Counted from the first letter of the stretch, positions 48,001-55,760 are shown. The stretch is 64,000 nucleotides of DNA from Monodelphis domestica (GCF_027887165.1 NC_077230.1:37771351-37835350), one strand, 5' to 3'. Made by a program: numbers and translations. Notes: generated from the sequence alone by a model not told the origin.

Positions 48001-49682
48001 CACTGTGGCCCAATCGAATGTAATGGATTTTTCCATTAGTGGCAATGCAGTGATCCTGAAGAACCCAGAGGGATCTATGAGAAAGAACACTATTCACATT
48101 CAGAAGAAAAACTGTGGGAGTAGAAACACCGAAGAAAAACAACTGCTTGATTACATGGGTCTAGGGGGATATGTTTGGGGATGTAGACCATAAAGGAACA
48201 TCCTAGTGCAAACAGCAACAGCATGGAAACAGGTTATGATCAAGAACACATGTAATACCCAATGGAATTGCGCATCAGCAATGGGAAGGGCGGGCGGGGG
48301 GAGGGGAGGGAGGGATAGTATATGATTTTTGTAATCAAGGATTAATGTTTGAAATTGACCAAATTAAAAAATAAATAAAATGAAATGAAATGAAAAAAAA
48401 AAGAGTATGTGAGGCCACATTTGAATTAAGGACTTTTAAAAAAATTTAATTTATTAGTCAATTTTTAGAACATTATTCCTTGGTTACAAGAATTATATTC
48501 TTTCCCTCCCTGCCCTCTCCCCACCCTTCCTGAATCTGTTGCTCAATTTCATTGGGTATTATATGTATTCTTGATCAGAACCAATTTCTATGTTGTTGGT
48601 GTTTGCATTATGATGATCATTTAGAGTCTACCTCCCCAGCCATATCTGAGTAAAGGACCTCTTGTTTCTAGGCCTAGCTCTCAATTTGCTAAGCCACCCT
48701 TCATTCTTTTTTAGAACTCTGTGCATTAAAAAAAAAAAAAAAAACACTGGTAACCAGGAAAGCAGTTTTGTCGTTTTTGAACTGTCAGATTAATTTCACT
48801 GAAACAGATTAAAAAACATTAATCATGGAAAATGGCAAAATTTCATTTCATTTATAGTAAATAGAATCTCATATTTTATAAGGCCTAAATTGCAAATCCT
48901 CGTTAGTATGATACCTTTGTCTTTGACTAGAGATACTTGATCCATGAAATATGATAACTTACTAGACAAAAAAAAAATTCTACTTGGATTCATTTATTTC
49001 CTAAGAGAATAGAATTTTGAGGGGTTTTAAAGTATACTTTCTCTCATAACATGTTTCTAGGATTTTCCTAAAATAATAGTATTTGATTTAAGTTCCTTTA
49101 AGCTGTAAATGTCTGATATTCTGACCCTTCAATTTTAATTTAATTTTTAATTTTAAAAATAAATTATTAATACATTTAAGTATTGATTGATTTTATTATT
49201 CATTCTTTTACTTAGGTAAACAGGAATGTTTTAATTAATTTAATTTTCCATTTAATTTTTTTTTTCAATTTGGGATTGTTTCAATAGCACAAGCATCATT
49301 GGACTCCCATCCAGATAAATAACAATTAATGCATGAAATCCCAAAACGTTTCACAACGGCAAACTATTACGGTAGTTCCTTAATGTATTTTAGGATTGTA
49401 CGATGTAATTTTTTACTTCATCCAGACCTAGGGAATATTTTTCTATTGTTGGAAAATCTGTGTTCTTTAGAAATGATCCTATAGCAGCTTCATTTTCAGG
49501 TTCATTAGGTAAAGAATTAGAAAATCTATTCATCTGAATAAGTAGATGCAAAGTTACACTTTTAATTTTTCTTTCCAAAGGAAATCGAAGTCAACATGAA
49601 GAAAGACCGCCGGAAAATACTTAAGGCTATTAAGAAAGTTAGAGATTTTTGGGAAAAAAATCATCATTTCGTCTTACTATAG
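18938..49682 (+). CDS. Gene B: neurabin-like PDZ-SAM protein, 11 coding exons, 419 aa
   Basis: Coding exons join as 18938-18992, 22613-22733, 24453-24560, 25036-25144, 26946-27028, 34189-34276, 36276-36480, 38329-38440, 39249-39345, 42140-42319 and 49581-49682. All introns are GT-AG and all phases agree, giving 1,260 nt including a TAG stop. Residues 5-102 form a PDZ domain with the VFDQIIKIGDINLIG and IEIGREPP signatures of the neurabin/spinophilin PDZ. Residues 345-410 form a SAM domain (EVGNWLWSIGMEEYVVKF onward). Between them lie an acidic run (about 262-274) and a basic block (FHFKKHDKQVKNV, about 307-319). From family knowledge, neurabin-1 is a scaffold that recruits PP1 to actin. Here its PP1-docking motif, actin-binding region and coiled coil are not seen, so only protein-protein adaptor roles can be inferred. 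Conserved frame across 11 exons argues for a working gene. The orthologue name is unknown to me. Confidence 0.85.
19500..20215 (+). mobile_element. Probable 5' end of an old L1, plus strand
   Basis: GGGCAGAACTAAGATGGTGG at about 19,508 resembles the AAGATGGTGGAG start of mammalian L1 5' UTRs. The following GC-richer text and the A-rich ORF1-like debris fit. Both ends are uncertain. Confidence 0.45.
20231..20433 (+). repeat. CORE-SINE (MAR/MIR-like)
   Basis: The blocks TCACTTAATCCTGTTTGCC, CCAGTTTTCTCTTCTGTAAT and GAAGAAACTGG lead to a terminal AGTCAGATACAACTGACTGA, the usual 3' end of this marsupial SINE type. Confidence 0.7.
20757..20907. repeat. Inverted repeat, arms 20757-20817 and 20844-20907
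   Basis: The left arm begins TTATAATACACTTTGATATT and the right arm ends with its complement. There are few mismatches and a 3-base gap, with a 26-base loop. It arises from the L1 inversion and could fold as a long hairpin in the gene B intron 1 transcript. Confidence 0.85.
20757..22200 (+). mobile_element. Old L1 3' half with inverted 5' start (twin-priming form)
   Basis: From 20,844 the sequence is sense ORF2 C-terminal region and 3' UTR (for example NCWENQKAFWQKLDVDQN at about 21,062). The 87 bases before it (20,757-20,843) are the same L1 region in antisense, making 61-64 bp inverted arms. The frame is decayed. Confidence 0.75.
22613..22733 (+). CDS. Gene B exon 2: first half of PDZ domain, residues 19-58
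   Basis: The acceptor follows an ATT-rich tract, and the exon enters in phase 1 and leaves in phase 2 at donor ATG|GTGAGT. It encodes the carboxylate-binding loop (ELGL) and PGVFITEIIEGGAVHKLG, matching the neurabin PDZ segment around GIFVKTVTEGGAAQRDG. Confidence 0.85.
22750..24440. other. Gene B intron 2
   Basis: No exon on the + strand. The minus strand between about 24,095 and 23,490 reads like decayed protein-coding sequence, reported among the findings. The rest shows nothing recognisable. Confidence 0.5.
24453..24560 (+). CDS. Gene B exon 3: PDZ core, residues 59-94
   Basis: The exon enters in phase 2 and leaves in phase 2 at donor CAA|GTAAGT. It encodes IRVFDQIIKIGDINLIGLD followed by an acidic helix. 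This is the most neurabin-like part (IQVNDQIVEVDGISLVGV in neurabin-1, from memory). Confidence 0.88.
24900..24936 (+). repeat. (TTTTG)n simple repeat
   Basis: About seven units of TTTTG lie in gene B intron 3. Confidence 0.95.
25036..25144 (+). CDS. Gene B exon 4: PDZ end and linker helix, residues 95-131
   Basis: The exon enters in phase 2 and leaves in phase 0. It encodes the last PDZ strand IEIGREPP, matching FVIGREKP in neurabin. A charged leucine-rich helix follows (SELIELLELSEERKK) that parallels the post-PDZ helix of the family. Confidence 0.87.
25145..26945. other. Gene B intron 4
   Basis: No exon seen. The T-rich text at about 25,750-26,240 resembles very old antisense L1, but I cannot place it with confidence. 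Confidence 0.4.
26946..27028 (+). CDS. Gene B exon 5: linker, residues 132-158
   Basis: The acceptor is TTTAAAG and the exon is phase 0 to phase 2. It encodes DITIVRGQASIYRTPREPW and nearby residues, which I do not recognise from other families. The 5' splice site GTATAT is the first unit of an (AT)n microsatellite running to about 27,078. Confidence 0.75.
27029..27078 (+). repeat. (AT)n microsatellite touching a splice donor
   Basis: About 50 bases of AT repeats begin at the GT of the exon 5 donor, with one TATACAT interruption. Confidence 0.95.
27531..27682 (-). repeat. tRNA-derived SINE fragment, antisense
   Basis: Blocks CAGGGTCACATAGC, GAGGCCAAATTTGAATGCAG, GACCTCCCATCTCCAGGATC and CCACTCAGCC follow the antisense SINE consensus order. 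Confidence 0.7.
28171..28356 (-). repeat. CORE-SINE (MAR-like), antisense to the copy at 20,231
   Basis: ATTGTTGTTCAGTTGT, TTTTCTTGGCAAAAATACTA, GAGTGGTTTGCTATTTCC and GTGACTTGCCTAGTGTTACA follow the family order. This strand is the reverse of the copy at 20,231-20,433. Confidence 0.75.
28600..29370. mobile_element. Probable solo LTR of an endogenous retrovirus (fossil)
   Basis: The GC-richer, CT-rich body and the ending text resemble marsupial ERV LTRs. There is an A-rich start similar in style to the LTR at 42,876. Both boundaries are approximate, no internal viral genes adjoin it, and I could not define a target duplication. Confidence 0.4.
29909..30211 (+). mobile_element. hAT-type MITE, first of an adjacent pair
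   Basis: It starts CATGATGGTAAACCTATGGC and ends GGTTTGCCATCACTA, complementary ends typical of marsupial Charlie-like hAT MITEs. The flanks CCTAGAGT and CCTAGAGC form an 8-bp target duplication with one mismatch. It has no transposase. Confidence 0.7.
30220..30434 (+). mobile_element. hAT-type MITE, second of an adjacent pair
   Basis: It begins with TTTTTGGTGAACCTATAGCA and ends with AAAGTTTTGCCATCACTG. The flanks TCCTAGAG and CCCTGGAG look like another copy of the same target octamer, so it directly abuts the first element. Confidence 0.65.
30435..31915. other. Gene B intron 5, middle part
   Basis: A GC-richer stretch at about 31,110-31,430 has open frames but no splice context or recognisable protein. 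No other feature is seen. Confidence 0.4.
31916..32432. mobile_element. Probable solo ERV LTR (fossil), about 517 bp
   Basis: The element begins TGTTATGGGGATCAGG and ends TTCTCAACA, fitting TG...CA LTR ends, with near-matching 5-bp flanks (CAAAG and CACAG). It contains an internal direct repeat around GGACAGCATG. The family is unknown and no viral coding region adjoins it. Confidence 0.5.
33390..33975 (-). mobile_element. Old L1 3' fragment, minus strand
   Basis: Blocks such as ATAATTTGTTCAACCATTTT and CATTTCTCTAGTTTCTAGTG follow the antisense order of L1 3' ends. The piece is interrupted by an (AAAAC)n repeat. Confidence 0.5.
33549..33594 (+). repeat. (AAAAC)n simple repeat
   Basis: About nine units of the pentamer lie in gene B intron 5. 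Confidence 0.95.
34189..34276 (+). CDS. Gene B exon 6: linker helix, residues 159-188
   Basis: The exon has a strong acceptor (pyrimidine tract then CACAG) and donor CAG|GTAAGA, and is phase 2 to phase 0. It encodes a leucine-rich amphipathic stretch (GALKILIELDEECRKDF). The preceding intron is about 7.2 kb and holds LTRs, hAT elements and old L1 pieces. Confidence 0.8.
34277..36275. other. Gene B intron 6
   Basis: No coding exon. The right part from about 35,420 is the start of duplication copy B. TA-rich short repeats lie at 35,308-35,345 and a CCTATC/CCCATC-rich tract at about 35,960-36,060, which is also in copy A at 6,915-7,010. Confidence 0.6.
36276..36480 (+). CDS. Gene B exon 7: acidic linker, residues 189-256
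   Basis: The exon follows acceptor TTTCAG and leaves in phase 1 at TCAG|GTAAGA. It encodes a Glu/Lys-rich linker with the motif LSPGQLLAQGD. The gene A counterpart at 7,243 keeps TTGQLLAAED but lacks about 26 internal codons. Confidence 0.85.
37145..37440 (-). mobile_element. Old L1 3' end, minus strand, cut by a deletion
   Basis: This matches copy A 7,500-7,825, then jumps at about 37,440 to sequence matching copy A 10,750. The remainder of this L1 and its right flank are missing from copy B. Confidence 0.75.
38329..38440 (+). CDS. Gene B exon 8: poly-Glu linker, residues 257-293
   Basis: The exon follows TTCTTAG, enters in phase 1 and leaves in phase 2 at CCG|GTAAGA. It encodes a run of six Glu residues (GAA repeats), a second acidic cluster and a basic end KAKKRFSWF. 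The FSWF end is kept in gene A. Confidence 0.86.
39249..39345 (+). CDS. Gene B exon 9: basic FKKHDKQVKNV block, residues 294-326
   Basis: The exon follows GATTCTAG and ends in phase 0 at GAG|GTAAAT. It encodes NFFHFKKHDKQVKNVHKW. The core FKKHDKQVKNV is identical in gene A (12,521-12,617), the best-conserved piece between the paralogues. Function is unknown. Confidence 0.86.
39995..40815 (+). mobile_element. Old L1 3' fragment, plus strand, in gene B intron 9
   Basis: Sense ORF2 C-terminal text (TGGAGTTGTGAATTAATAC, CCTTTGATCCAGCAATACCA) and 3' UTR end in an A-rich tail. The flanks AAAAAAAAGAACATGAG and AAAAAAAAGAATATGAG look like a target duplication. Confidence 0.8.
40816..42139. other. 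Gene B intron 9, right part
   Basis: Copy A has only a 175-base intron at the matching place. The sequence from about 39,415 to 42,025 is therefore extra in copy B. It includes a GC-richer open stretch at 41,485-41,688, discussed in the findings. Confidence 0.5.
42140..42319 (+). CDS. Gene B exon 10: SAM domain helices 1-4, residues 327-386
   Basis: The exon follows GACCTCTAG and ends in phase 0 at AAA|GTAAGT. It encodes EWTNIEVGNWLWSIGMEEY and GINGEKLLTLDNRSLK. These match the SAM pattern W..EV..WL..IG...Y...F....I.GE.LL.LD...LK of neurabin-1. Confidence 0.9.
42365..42412 (+). repeat. (AT)n microsatellite after the SAM exon
   Basis: About 48 bases of AT with short CAT/GTAT interruptions lie 45 bases downstream of the exon 10 donor. 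Confidence 0.93.
42784..43977 (+). mobile_element. tRNA-derived SINE, plus strand, split by an LTR
   Basis: Pieces 42,784-42,869 and 43,875-43,977 form one SINE (GGGGAGCTGGGCAGCTCAGT to a T/A-rich tail). It is flanked by AGAGTATGTGAG at 42,772-42,783, with the right copy displaced to 48,402-48,413 by the later L1. Confidence 0.85.
42876..43868. mobile_element. Solo LTR of an endogenous retrovirus (fossil), 993 bp
   Basis: The LTR starts TGACAAGGAAATCACTTT and ends AAGGTTTACA, with a perfect 6-bp target duplication TGTGTG on both sides. It lies inside the SINE. It holds an internal direct repeat of about 65 bp around 43,440-43,575 (GCTGCAGCCCTTCCTAAATC in each unit). No internal viral genes remain. 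It resembles marsupial ERV LTRs but the family was not identified. Confidence 0.8.
43989..48395 (+). mobile_element. L1 LINE, plus strand, both ends but internally deleted
   Basis: The 5' end is GATTCCGGGTAAACATGGTG and the 3' end is A-rich. It is flanked by AAAAAAAGAGT at 43,978-43,988 and 48,396-48,406. The 5' UTR is followed at about 44,560-44,690 directly by the ORF1 tail (LTIYWQGKIWAFNKIEDF). Endonuclease text starts near 45,540. At about 46,980 it jumps from the start of the RT to the region after it, so roughly 950 bases of RT are missing. The C-terminal half and 3' UTR follow, with many stops. Confidence 0.9.
48431..48652 (-). mobile_element. 5'-truncated L1 tail, minus strand
   Basis: The T-rich start and CTCCCTGCCCTCTCCCCACC, TTTCATTGGGTATTATATG and TCATTTAGAGTCTACCTCCC match the L1 3' UTR in antisense. 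The flanks AAGGACT and AAGGACC fit a short target duplication. Confidence 0.8.
49581..49682 (+). CDS. Gene B exon 11: SAM helix 5 and stop, residues 387-419
   Basis: The exon follows TTTCCAAAG and is read in phase 0 to a TAG at 49680-49682. It encodes VNMKKDRRKILKAIKKV, the typical final SAM helix, then WEKNHHFVLL as the C-terminus. No AATAAA lies between the stop and the minisatellite that starts about 53 bases later. Confidence 0.86.
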   Translation, partial: EIEVNMKKDRRKILKAIKKVRDFWEKNHHFVLL

Positions 49683-49735
49683 AAATTGATGGAAAAAGAC
49701 ACAGAAACTGAAAGATATGGCAAAAATGGAAAAAG

Positions 49736-52064
49736 CAATTACTTTTGTTATATTTACTTTTCATCATTTTACTTCTATGTTACTTTTGTTATATGAACTT
49801 TTAAGGGATTTTACTTCCATGTTACTTTTGTTATATAAAATTTTAAGGGATTTTACTTCATTTGTAACTTTTGTTATATTTACTTTTAAGGGATTTTACT
49901 TCCATGTTACTTTTGTTATATGAACTTTTAAGGGATTTTACTTCCATGTTACTTTTGTTATTATTAAGTTTTTAATCATTTCACTTCCATGTTACTTTTG
50001 TTATATGAACTTTTAATCATTTTGTTACTGTTACTTTTGTTATTATTAACTTTTAATCATTTCACTTCCATGCTACTCTTCTTACATGAACTTTTAAGGG
50101 ATTTTACTTCCATGTAACTTTTGTTATATTTATTTTTAAGGGATTTTACTTCCATGTTACTTTTGTTATATGAAATTTTAAGGGATTTTACTTCCATGTT
50201 ATTTTTGTTATTATTAACTTTTAATCATTTCACTTCTATCTTACTTTTGTTATATGAACTTTTAAGGGATTTTACTTCCATGTTACTTTTGTTATATAAA
50301 ATTTTAAGGGATTTTACTTCATTTGTAACTTTTGTTATATTTACTTTTAAGGGATTTAATTTCCATGTTACTTTTGTTATATGAACTTTTAATGGATTTT
50401 ACTTCCATGTAACTTTTGTTATATGAACTTTTAAGGGATTTTACTTCCATGTTACTTTTGTTATATGAACTTTTAAGGGATTTTACTTCCATGTAACTTT
50501 TGTTATATTTACTTTTAAGGGATTTTACTTCCATGTTACTTTTGTTATATGAACTTTTAAGGGATTTACTTCCATGTTACTTTTGTTATATCACCTTTTA
50601 AGGGATTTTACTTCCATGTTACTGTTGTTATATGAACTTTTAATCATTTTATTACTGTTACTTTTGCTATTATTAACTTTTAATCATTTTACTTCCATGT
50701 TACTTTTGTTATATGAACTTTTAAGGGATTTTACTTCCATGTTACTTTTGTTATATGAACTTTTAAGGAATTTACTTCTATGTTACTTTTGTTATATGAA
50801 CTTTTAATCATTTTATTACTATTACTTTTGCTATTATTAACTTTTAATCATTTCACTTTCATATTACTTTTGTTATATGAACTTTTAAGGGATTTTATAT
50901 CCATGTTACTTTTGTTATATGAACTTTTAAGTGATTTTACTTCCATGTAACTTTTGTTATATGAACTTTTAATGGATTTTACTTCCATGTTGCTTTTGTT
51001 ATTATTAAGTTTTTAATCATTTCACTTCTATGTTACTTTTGTTATATGAACTTTTAAAGGATTTTATATCCATATTTCTTTTGTTATATGAACTTTTTAG
51101 AAATTTACTTCCATGTTACTTTTGTTATATGATCTTTTAAGGGATTTTACTTCGATGTTACTTTTGTTATATCACCTTTTAAGGGATTTTACATCCATGT
51201 TACTTTTGTTATATGATCTTTTAATCATTTCACTTTCATGTTACTTTTGTTATATGAACTTTTAATGGATTTTACTTCCATGTAACTTTTGTTATATGAA
51301 CTTTTAAGGGATTTTACATCCATGTTACTTTTGTTATTTGAACTCTTAAGGAATTTACTTCTATGTTAGTTTTGTTATATGAACTTTTAACGGATTTTAC
51401 TTCCATGTAACTTTTGTTATATGAACTTTTAAGGGATTTACTTCCATGTTACTTTTGTTATATGAACTTTTAAGGGATTTTATATCCATGTTACTTTTGT
51501 TATATGAACTTTTAAGGAATTTACTTCTATGTTACTTTTGTTATATGAACTTTTATCGGATTTTACCTCCATATAACTTTTGTTATATGAACTTTTAAGT
51601 GATTTTACTTCCATGTTACTTTTGTTATATGAACTTTTAATGGATTTTACTTCCATGTTACTTTTGTTATTATTAAGTTTTTAATCATTTCACTTCTATG
51701 TTACTTTTGTTATATGAACTTTTAAGGGATTTTATATCCATGTTACTTTTGTTATATGAACTTTTAAGGAATTTACATCCATGTTACTTTTGTTATATGA
51801 TCTTTTAAGGGATTTTACTTCCATGTAACTTTTGTTATATTTACTTTTAAGGGATTTTACTTCCATGTTACTTTTGTTATATGAACTTTTAAGGGATTTA
51901 CTTCCATGTTACTTTTGTTATATCACCTTTTAAAGGATTTTACTTCCATGTTACTGTTGTTATATGAACTTTTAATCATTTTATTACTGTTACTTTTGCT
52001 ATTATTAACTTTTAATCATTTCACTTCTATGTTTCTTTTGCTTTATTATTAACTTTTAATTATT
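49736..52064 (+). repeat. 42-bp minisatellite array, about 55 copies
   Basis: The unit is ACTTTTGTTATATGAACTTT then TAAGGGATTTTACTTCCATGTT. A second version has TTATTATTAAC and TAATCATTTCAC. The array starts 53 bases after the gene B stop. Because 42 is a multiple of three, one frame per strand stays open over many units: LLLYELLRDFTSML on + and NMEVKSLKSSYNKS on -. Frames shift where units have lost or gained bases, so a real product is unlikely. Confidence 0.95.
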
Positions 52065-53035
52065 TCATTTTTAAGTAAGTATTATTTTGATAGAGGATAC
52101 TTTTTGCACAGGTTAATAATTATTAATATCATACATGTCACATATGAGAAAATGGTTATAATATGCACTTATACTTTTTTATAAGAACTAATATGGAATT
52201 TCCTCCATATGATCATACTGTAAGTAGCAATCATTCTAATCTAACAAAATTTTTAGTTATTTTTCCTTTTCAACTTTTCGTTGCTACTGCCACCAGCTTT
52301 AAAGAATCTGTCTCAAGTACTCTTTATTAGTTCATAATCCCAGAGAACTCAATAGGCTTTAGTCAAGCCCTCATGATGCTCTGTTACTTTTGTTTCAGAA
52401 TCTATATTTAAACAAAAGAAATGCATATAAAAATCTGTACATAGTATAGATTTCCTTTAAGCATACATATTGTTCATGAGATCTCCTTATTACCTTACTT
52501 TTTTTTGTCATAATCCTCTCCAAATCATATTTTAAGAGCTACAAAGTATAGTTTTATATTCATCACTCTCTTATAGAATTTAGTTTAAATTTCTATCAAA
52601 GTATTTTAAATAACAATGAAAATAACTTCATAAAACTTCCCCCTTAAAATTTCAGTTCATTCTCTCATAAAGGTATAAAAGCTCAGTGGAATAAGGATAC
52701 CTCTTTAGGATTCATACATAGGCACAGGCAGCACTTATGCTTTGGGACATGGGTGAACAGAACACGTTGGAAGGCAATGAAATTAGAGCTAGGAGATATC
52801 CCAAAACTATCCTCATTAAGGACATTGTAACATGTAAGGCATCCATTGATGTTAAGTGATCAGCCTAGATGTAATCATAAAACTGACTGGACAGGACCCT
52901 TCCTCCTGATAGGGAATATTTTAATATGGATACTTGCAGACACATATGTATTTCCATTTAAGTGTGTATACACATATATACAATAATCTATACTAAAAAA
53001 TAAGCATCATATGAAACTGAGAAACCCTAGGAGCT
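52065..53035. other. Downstream of the minisatellite, no feature seen
   Basis: The sequence is AT-rich and single-copy in appearance. I see no exon, RNA gene or clear repeat. Confidence 0.5.
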
Positions 53036-53790
53036 ATCCCAATAAATATAAGAGTAATGAAAAAATACCAACTCTCCCCAATACTATTTGAAATTTTTCT
53101 CGAAATACAATAGTAATAAGAAAGACAAATCCAGGGCCTAAAGAGAGGAAAACAGGAGTATATCTAGTTATTCTTATTTGCTTATACCTGACAGATGTCT
53201 TAGACAATCCTAAAAAATCAGGAGATATTGTAACTTAGATGAGAATTTATAGCAAATTTACATTCTACAAAGTAAACCCTCAAAAATCAATACTATTTCT
53301 ATATAATAGCCACAAAGATTCAATGGGTAGTAATAGAGATAAAAATCACATTGTAAATAACTATAAATAGCTGCAAATAACATGTTAGGATCAAACTACT
53401 GAAATATACAAACTAATTGTATAAACAACATTATAAAGTGATCCTTGAGGAAGAAAAGAAAACTATAAATAGCTGGAGGGAATATTCATTATTCATGACT
53501 GGTGATCATAATTTAGGGCAAGTGTCAGTGCTACTCTACTTATCCAATTTCTAGTGCTATGTCAATCTAATTTTTAAAGGTTACATTATGAAATTCAATA
53601 GAATTATAACAACTCAATTTAAAAAATATATTTATAAAGGGAAATAATGAATGAAGACTGGGATATATAAAGTCTGTAAATTAAATACTGAGTCCAGACT
53701 TCATAATGTTATAAGGAAGCAATCACCAAAGCCATACTCTAATGATTAAAAAATTGAAAATTAAATTTTGTATAAATAGCCAGTGAAGGG
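53036..53790 (+). mobile_element. Old L1 fragment, plus strand, RT region
   Basis: Text such as CAGGAGATATTGTAACTTAG, AAAGTAAACCCTCAAAAATC and ATACTATTTCTATATAATAG follows the order of the L1 RT-to-C-terminal region. It is heavily decayed. Confidence 0.55.
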
Positions 53791-53799
53791 TGGTTTAGC

Positions 53800-55160
53800 A
53801 TAAATGTTTGTTGTATTGTGACAAAGGCTTTTTTCTATATCAAAAAATTATATGCTTTAGGTTGTTTTTCTTTTCTATATGATTGTCTTTACTCTTTTCC
53901 TTATGTTAAACTATCTTTTGCATTCCCCGCATAAATCTAATTTTTTTAATCACAGATTCGTTTTTGGATCAATCACTGTATTTTGTTGACAGAATTTTAC
54001 TAAAAATTGTTAAATTAAGTTTCATTAAAAGTCTGGACTTCTGTAATTTTTCCTTCCCTTGTTTAGGTGTTAGGATTATAATTATTCAGTGAAATTTAAT
54101 AGTGCTTTCTCAATATTTTGAAAATATTTTATGTGTATAGTAATACTATAATTATTCTTTGAAAGTTTGACTCAATTCAGGACTAGGAATTTTTCACCAA
54201 TATCCCCTGAATTCCCACTTTAGCATGGCATTTCATTTATACTTTGATTTCTTTCTCTCAGTTGCATTATTAAAGAACTTTATATGGGATTCTGTTAGTT
54301 TGGATATTTAACATGCTCGAAGATTTTTCTCTATTTTGTATTTTCAGTTTTATCATCATAAAATCATATAAAGTTGGAAATTATTTGATTCTAGTTTTGT
54401 GTTTTATTATATTTTCTAGATTCTTAATTGGATTTTCTTCCATCTTTCTAATCATGTTGATGATTTGTCAAATTTGTTCATCTTTTTCAAAAAATCAACT
54501 TGTAGTTTTATTCATTATTTTTATCATTTGCAAAGTGGATTTTTTATTTAGTTTTCTCTAATTTTTCATAGTTCATTTTTCTATATTTTCTATTTATTAG
54601 CTGTGTTTCAGATATTTTAGTATGTTATTTCATCCTTATAATTTCCAATTGCATTTCCTGTTTTACCTAAAAGTTTATCAATTAAAAAGTCATGTTGGTT
54701 TTCCAAGTTATGTCTCTTAAAATTGTTTTATGTTATTTCAAATTTTTATTCAAAGTTTTATTTCAAACTCTTTTATGAATTTATATTGTCAATCAAATTT
54801 CTATATTGGCCATGTTGAAAAAATACGAATGTCTTATTCTGTACTCTTGAGTCTTTGATTTATCAGGAGGCAAATAGTATGCTTTTTCATTAAGCATCTT
54901 GCATCATGGTTGGTCATTACACTGATTAGAATTCCTAATTGTTCAATGTTTTTGTTATTACCATATTGTTCTCCTTGTCTCTGTTTACTTGTCTCTCCTT
55001 CACACTTTACAAGTCTTCCCATTATTTTCTCAAACCTTCTTCCATTATTTATTGAAATACAATAACATTCTATCATATTTCCATCACATAACTTTCAGCC
55101 ATTCCCCAATTTGTGGGCTTGCCTTCAAATTTCTATCCCTAGCCACATTAAAAAGGTATA
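53800..55160 (-). mobile_element. Old L1 fragments, minus strand
   Basis: About 53,810-54,180 and 54,240-54,600 read as antisense RT and endonuclease region text (CAAAAAATCAACTTGTAGTT). About 55,020-55,150 is antisense 3' UTR (CAGCCATTCCCCAATTTGTG). This is either one rearranged element or several. Confidence 0.5.
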
Positions 55161-55335
55161 TAATATATTTTAAAATATGTATGCAAATACATATATGTGA
55201 TATATAAATATATTTATGTATATGACTATCACTCCCTTCCTCTGGCCTCCCTCTCATTACCCCATTTTCCCACAGTAAGGCCAGCTACATCTCCCACTAT
55301 GAGTTCTAAGGGGGTAGTATCCTTTTTTATACTTT

Positions 55336-55484
55336 TTAAACTTTTACCTTATGTCTTAGTACCTATACTAAGTAAAAAGTTCCAAGGCAGAAGAACAGTA
55401 AGGGCTAGGCAAAGTTGCCAAATTTGAATGCAGGACCTGTCTGTAGGTCTGGCTCTCTAACCATTGAAAAACCCAGCTGTCCTG
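55336..55484 (-). repeat. tRNA-derived SINE, antisense
   Basis: The piece runs from TTAAACTTTTACCTTATGTC through GCAGAAGAACAGTAAGGGCT to ACCCAGCTGTCC, the antisense family order, with part of the middle missing. Confidence 0.78.
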
Positions 55485-55760
55485 GTATGATCCCTTAATA
55501 ATAAAGTCTTCAGCCATCATATCAGTGTGTTATGTTTACCCTATTAGGTGATTAGGAGCTGGTTACTTTAACACTATGAACATCAATTAGACTTTGGTAA
55601 GAGATATTTGCTTCAACAACATAGTAAGAAAAGAATTCCAAATATTACCCCAACACCTTTTCTCCTATTTCAACACAATCACAGGCAAGGATGAGATCAT
55701 ACTTAACTTGGATTTGATCCACAAAATTTACTTACAAATCTCTCACTGAACAATGGAAGA

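Larger units (their letters stand above)
42640..48705 (-). repeat. SINE (antisense) split by nested insertions, copy B
   Basis: The ancestral antisense SINE shared with 13,205-13,390 is found in pieces: about 42,640-42,783, 48,402-48,430 and 48,653-48,705. It is interrupted first by another SINE and later elements, and separately by an L1 tail. Confidence 0.8.
35420..49682 (+). repeat. Tandem duplication block, copy B
   Basis: This is the partner of copy A. It lacks the L1 of copy A and has lost about 2.9 kb at 37,440. It carries about 2.6 kb of extra sequence at 39,415-42,025 and the nested insertions at 42,784-48,652. Similarity continues left of exon 7 as far as the window allows a comparison. 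Confidence 0.83.

Noticed and set aside
49717-50807. Open frames with LLLYELLRDFTSM repeats as a repeat protein
   Set aside because: They come from a 42-bp minisatellite whose unit length is a multiple of three. Frames shift between unit variants, and there is no start context, splice signal or domain.
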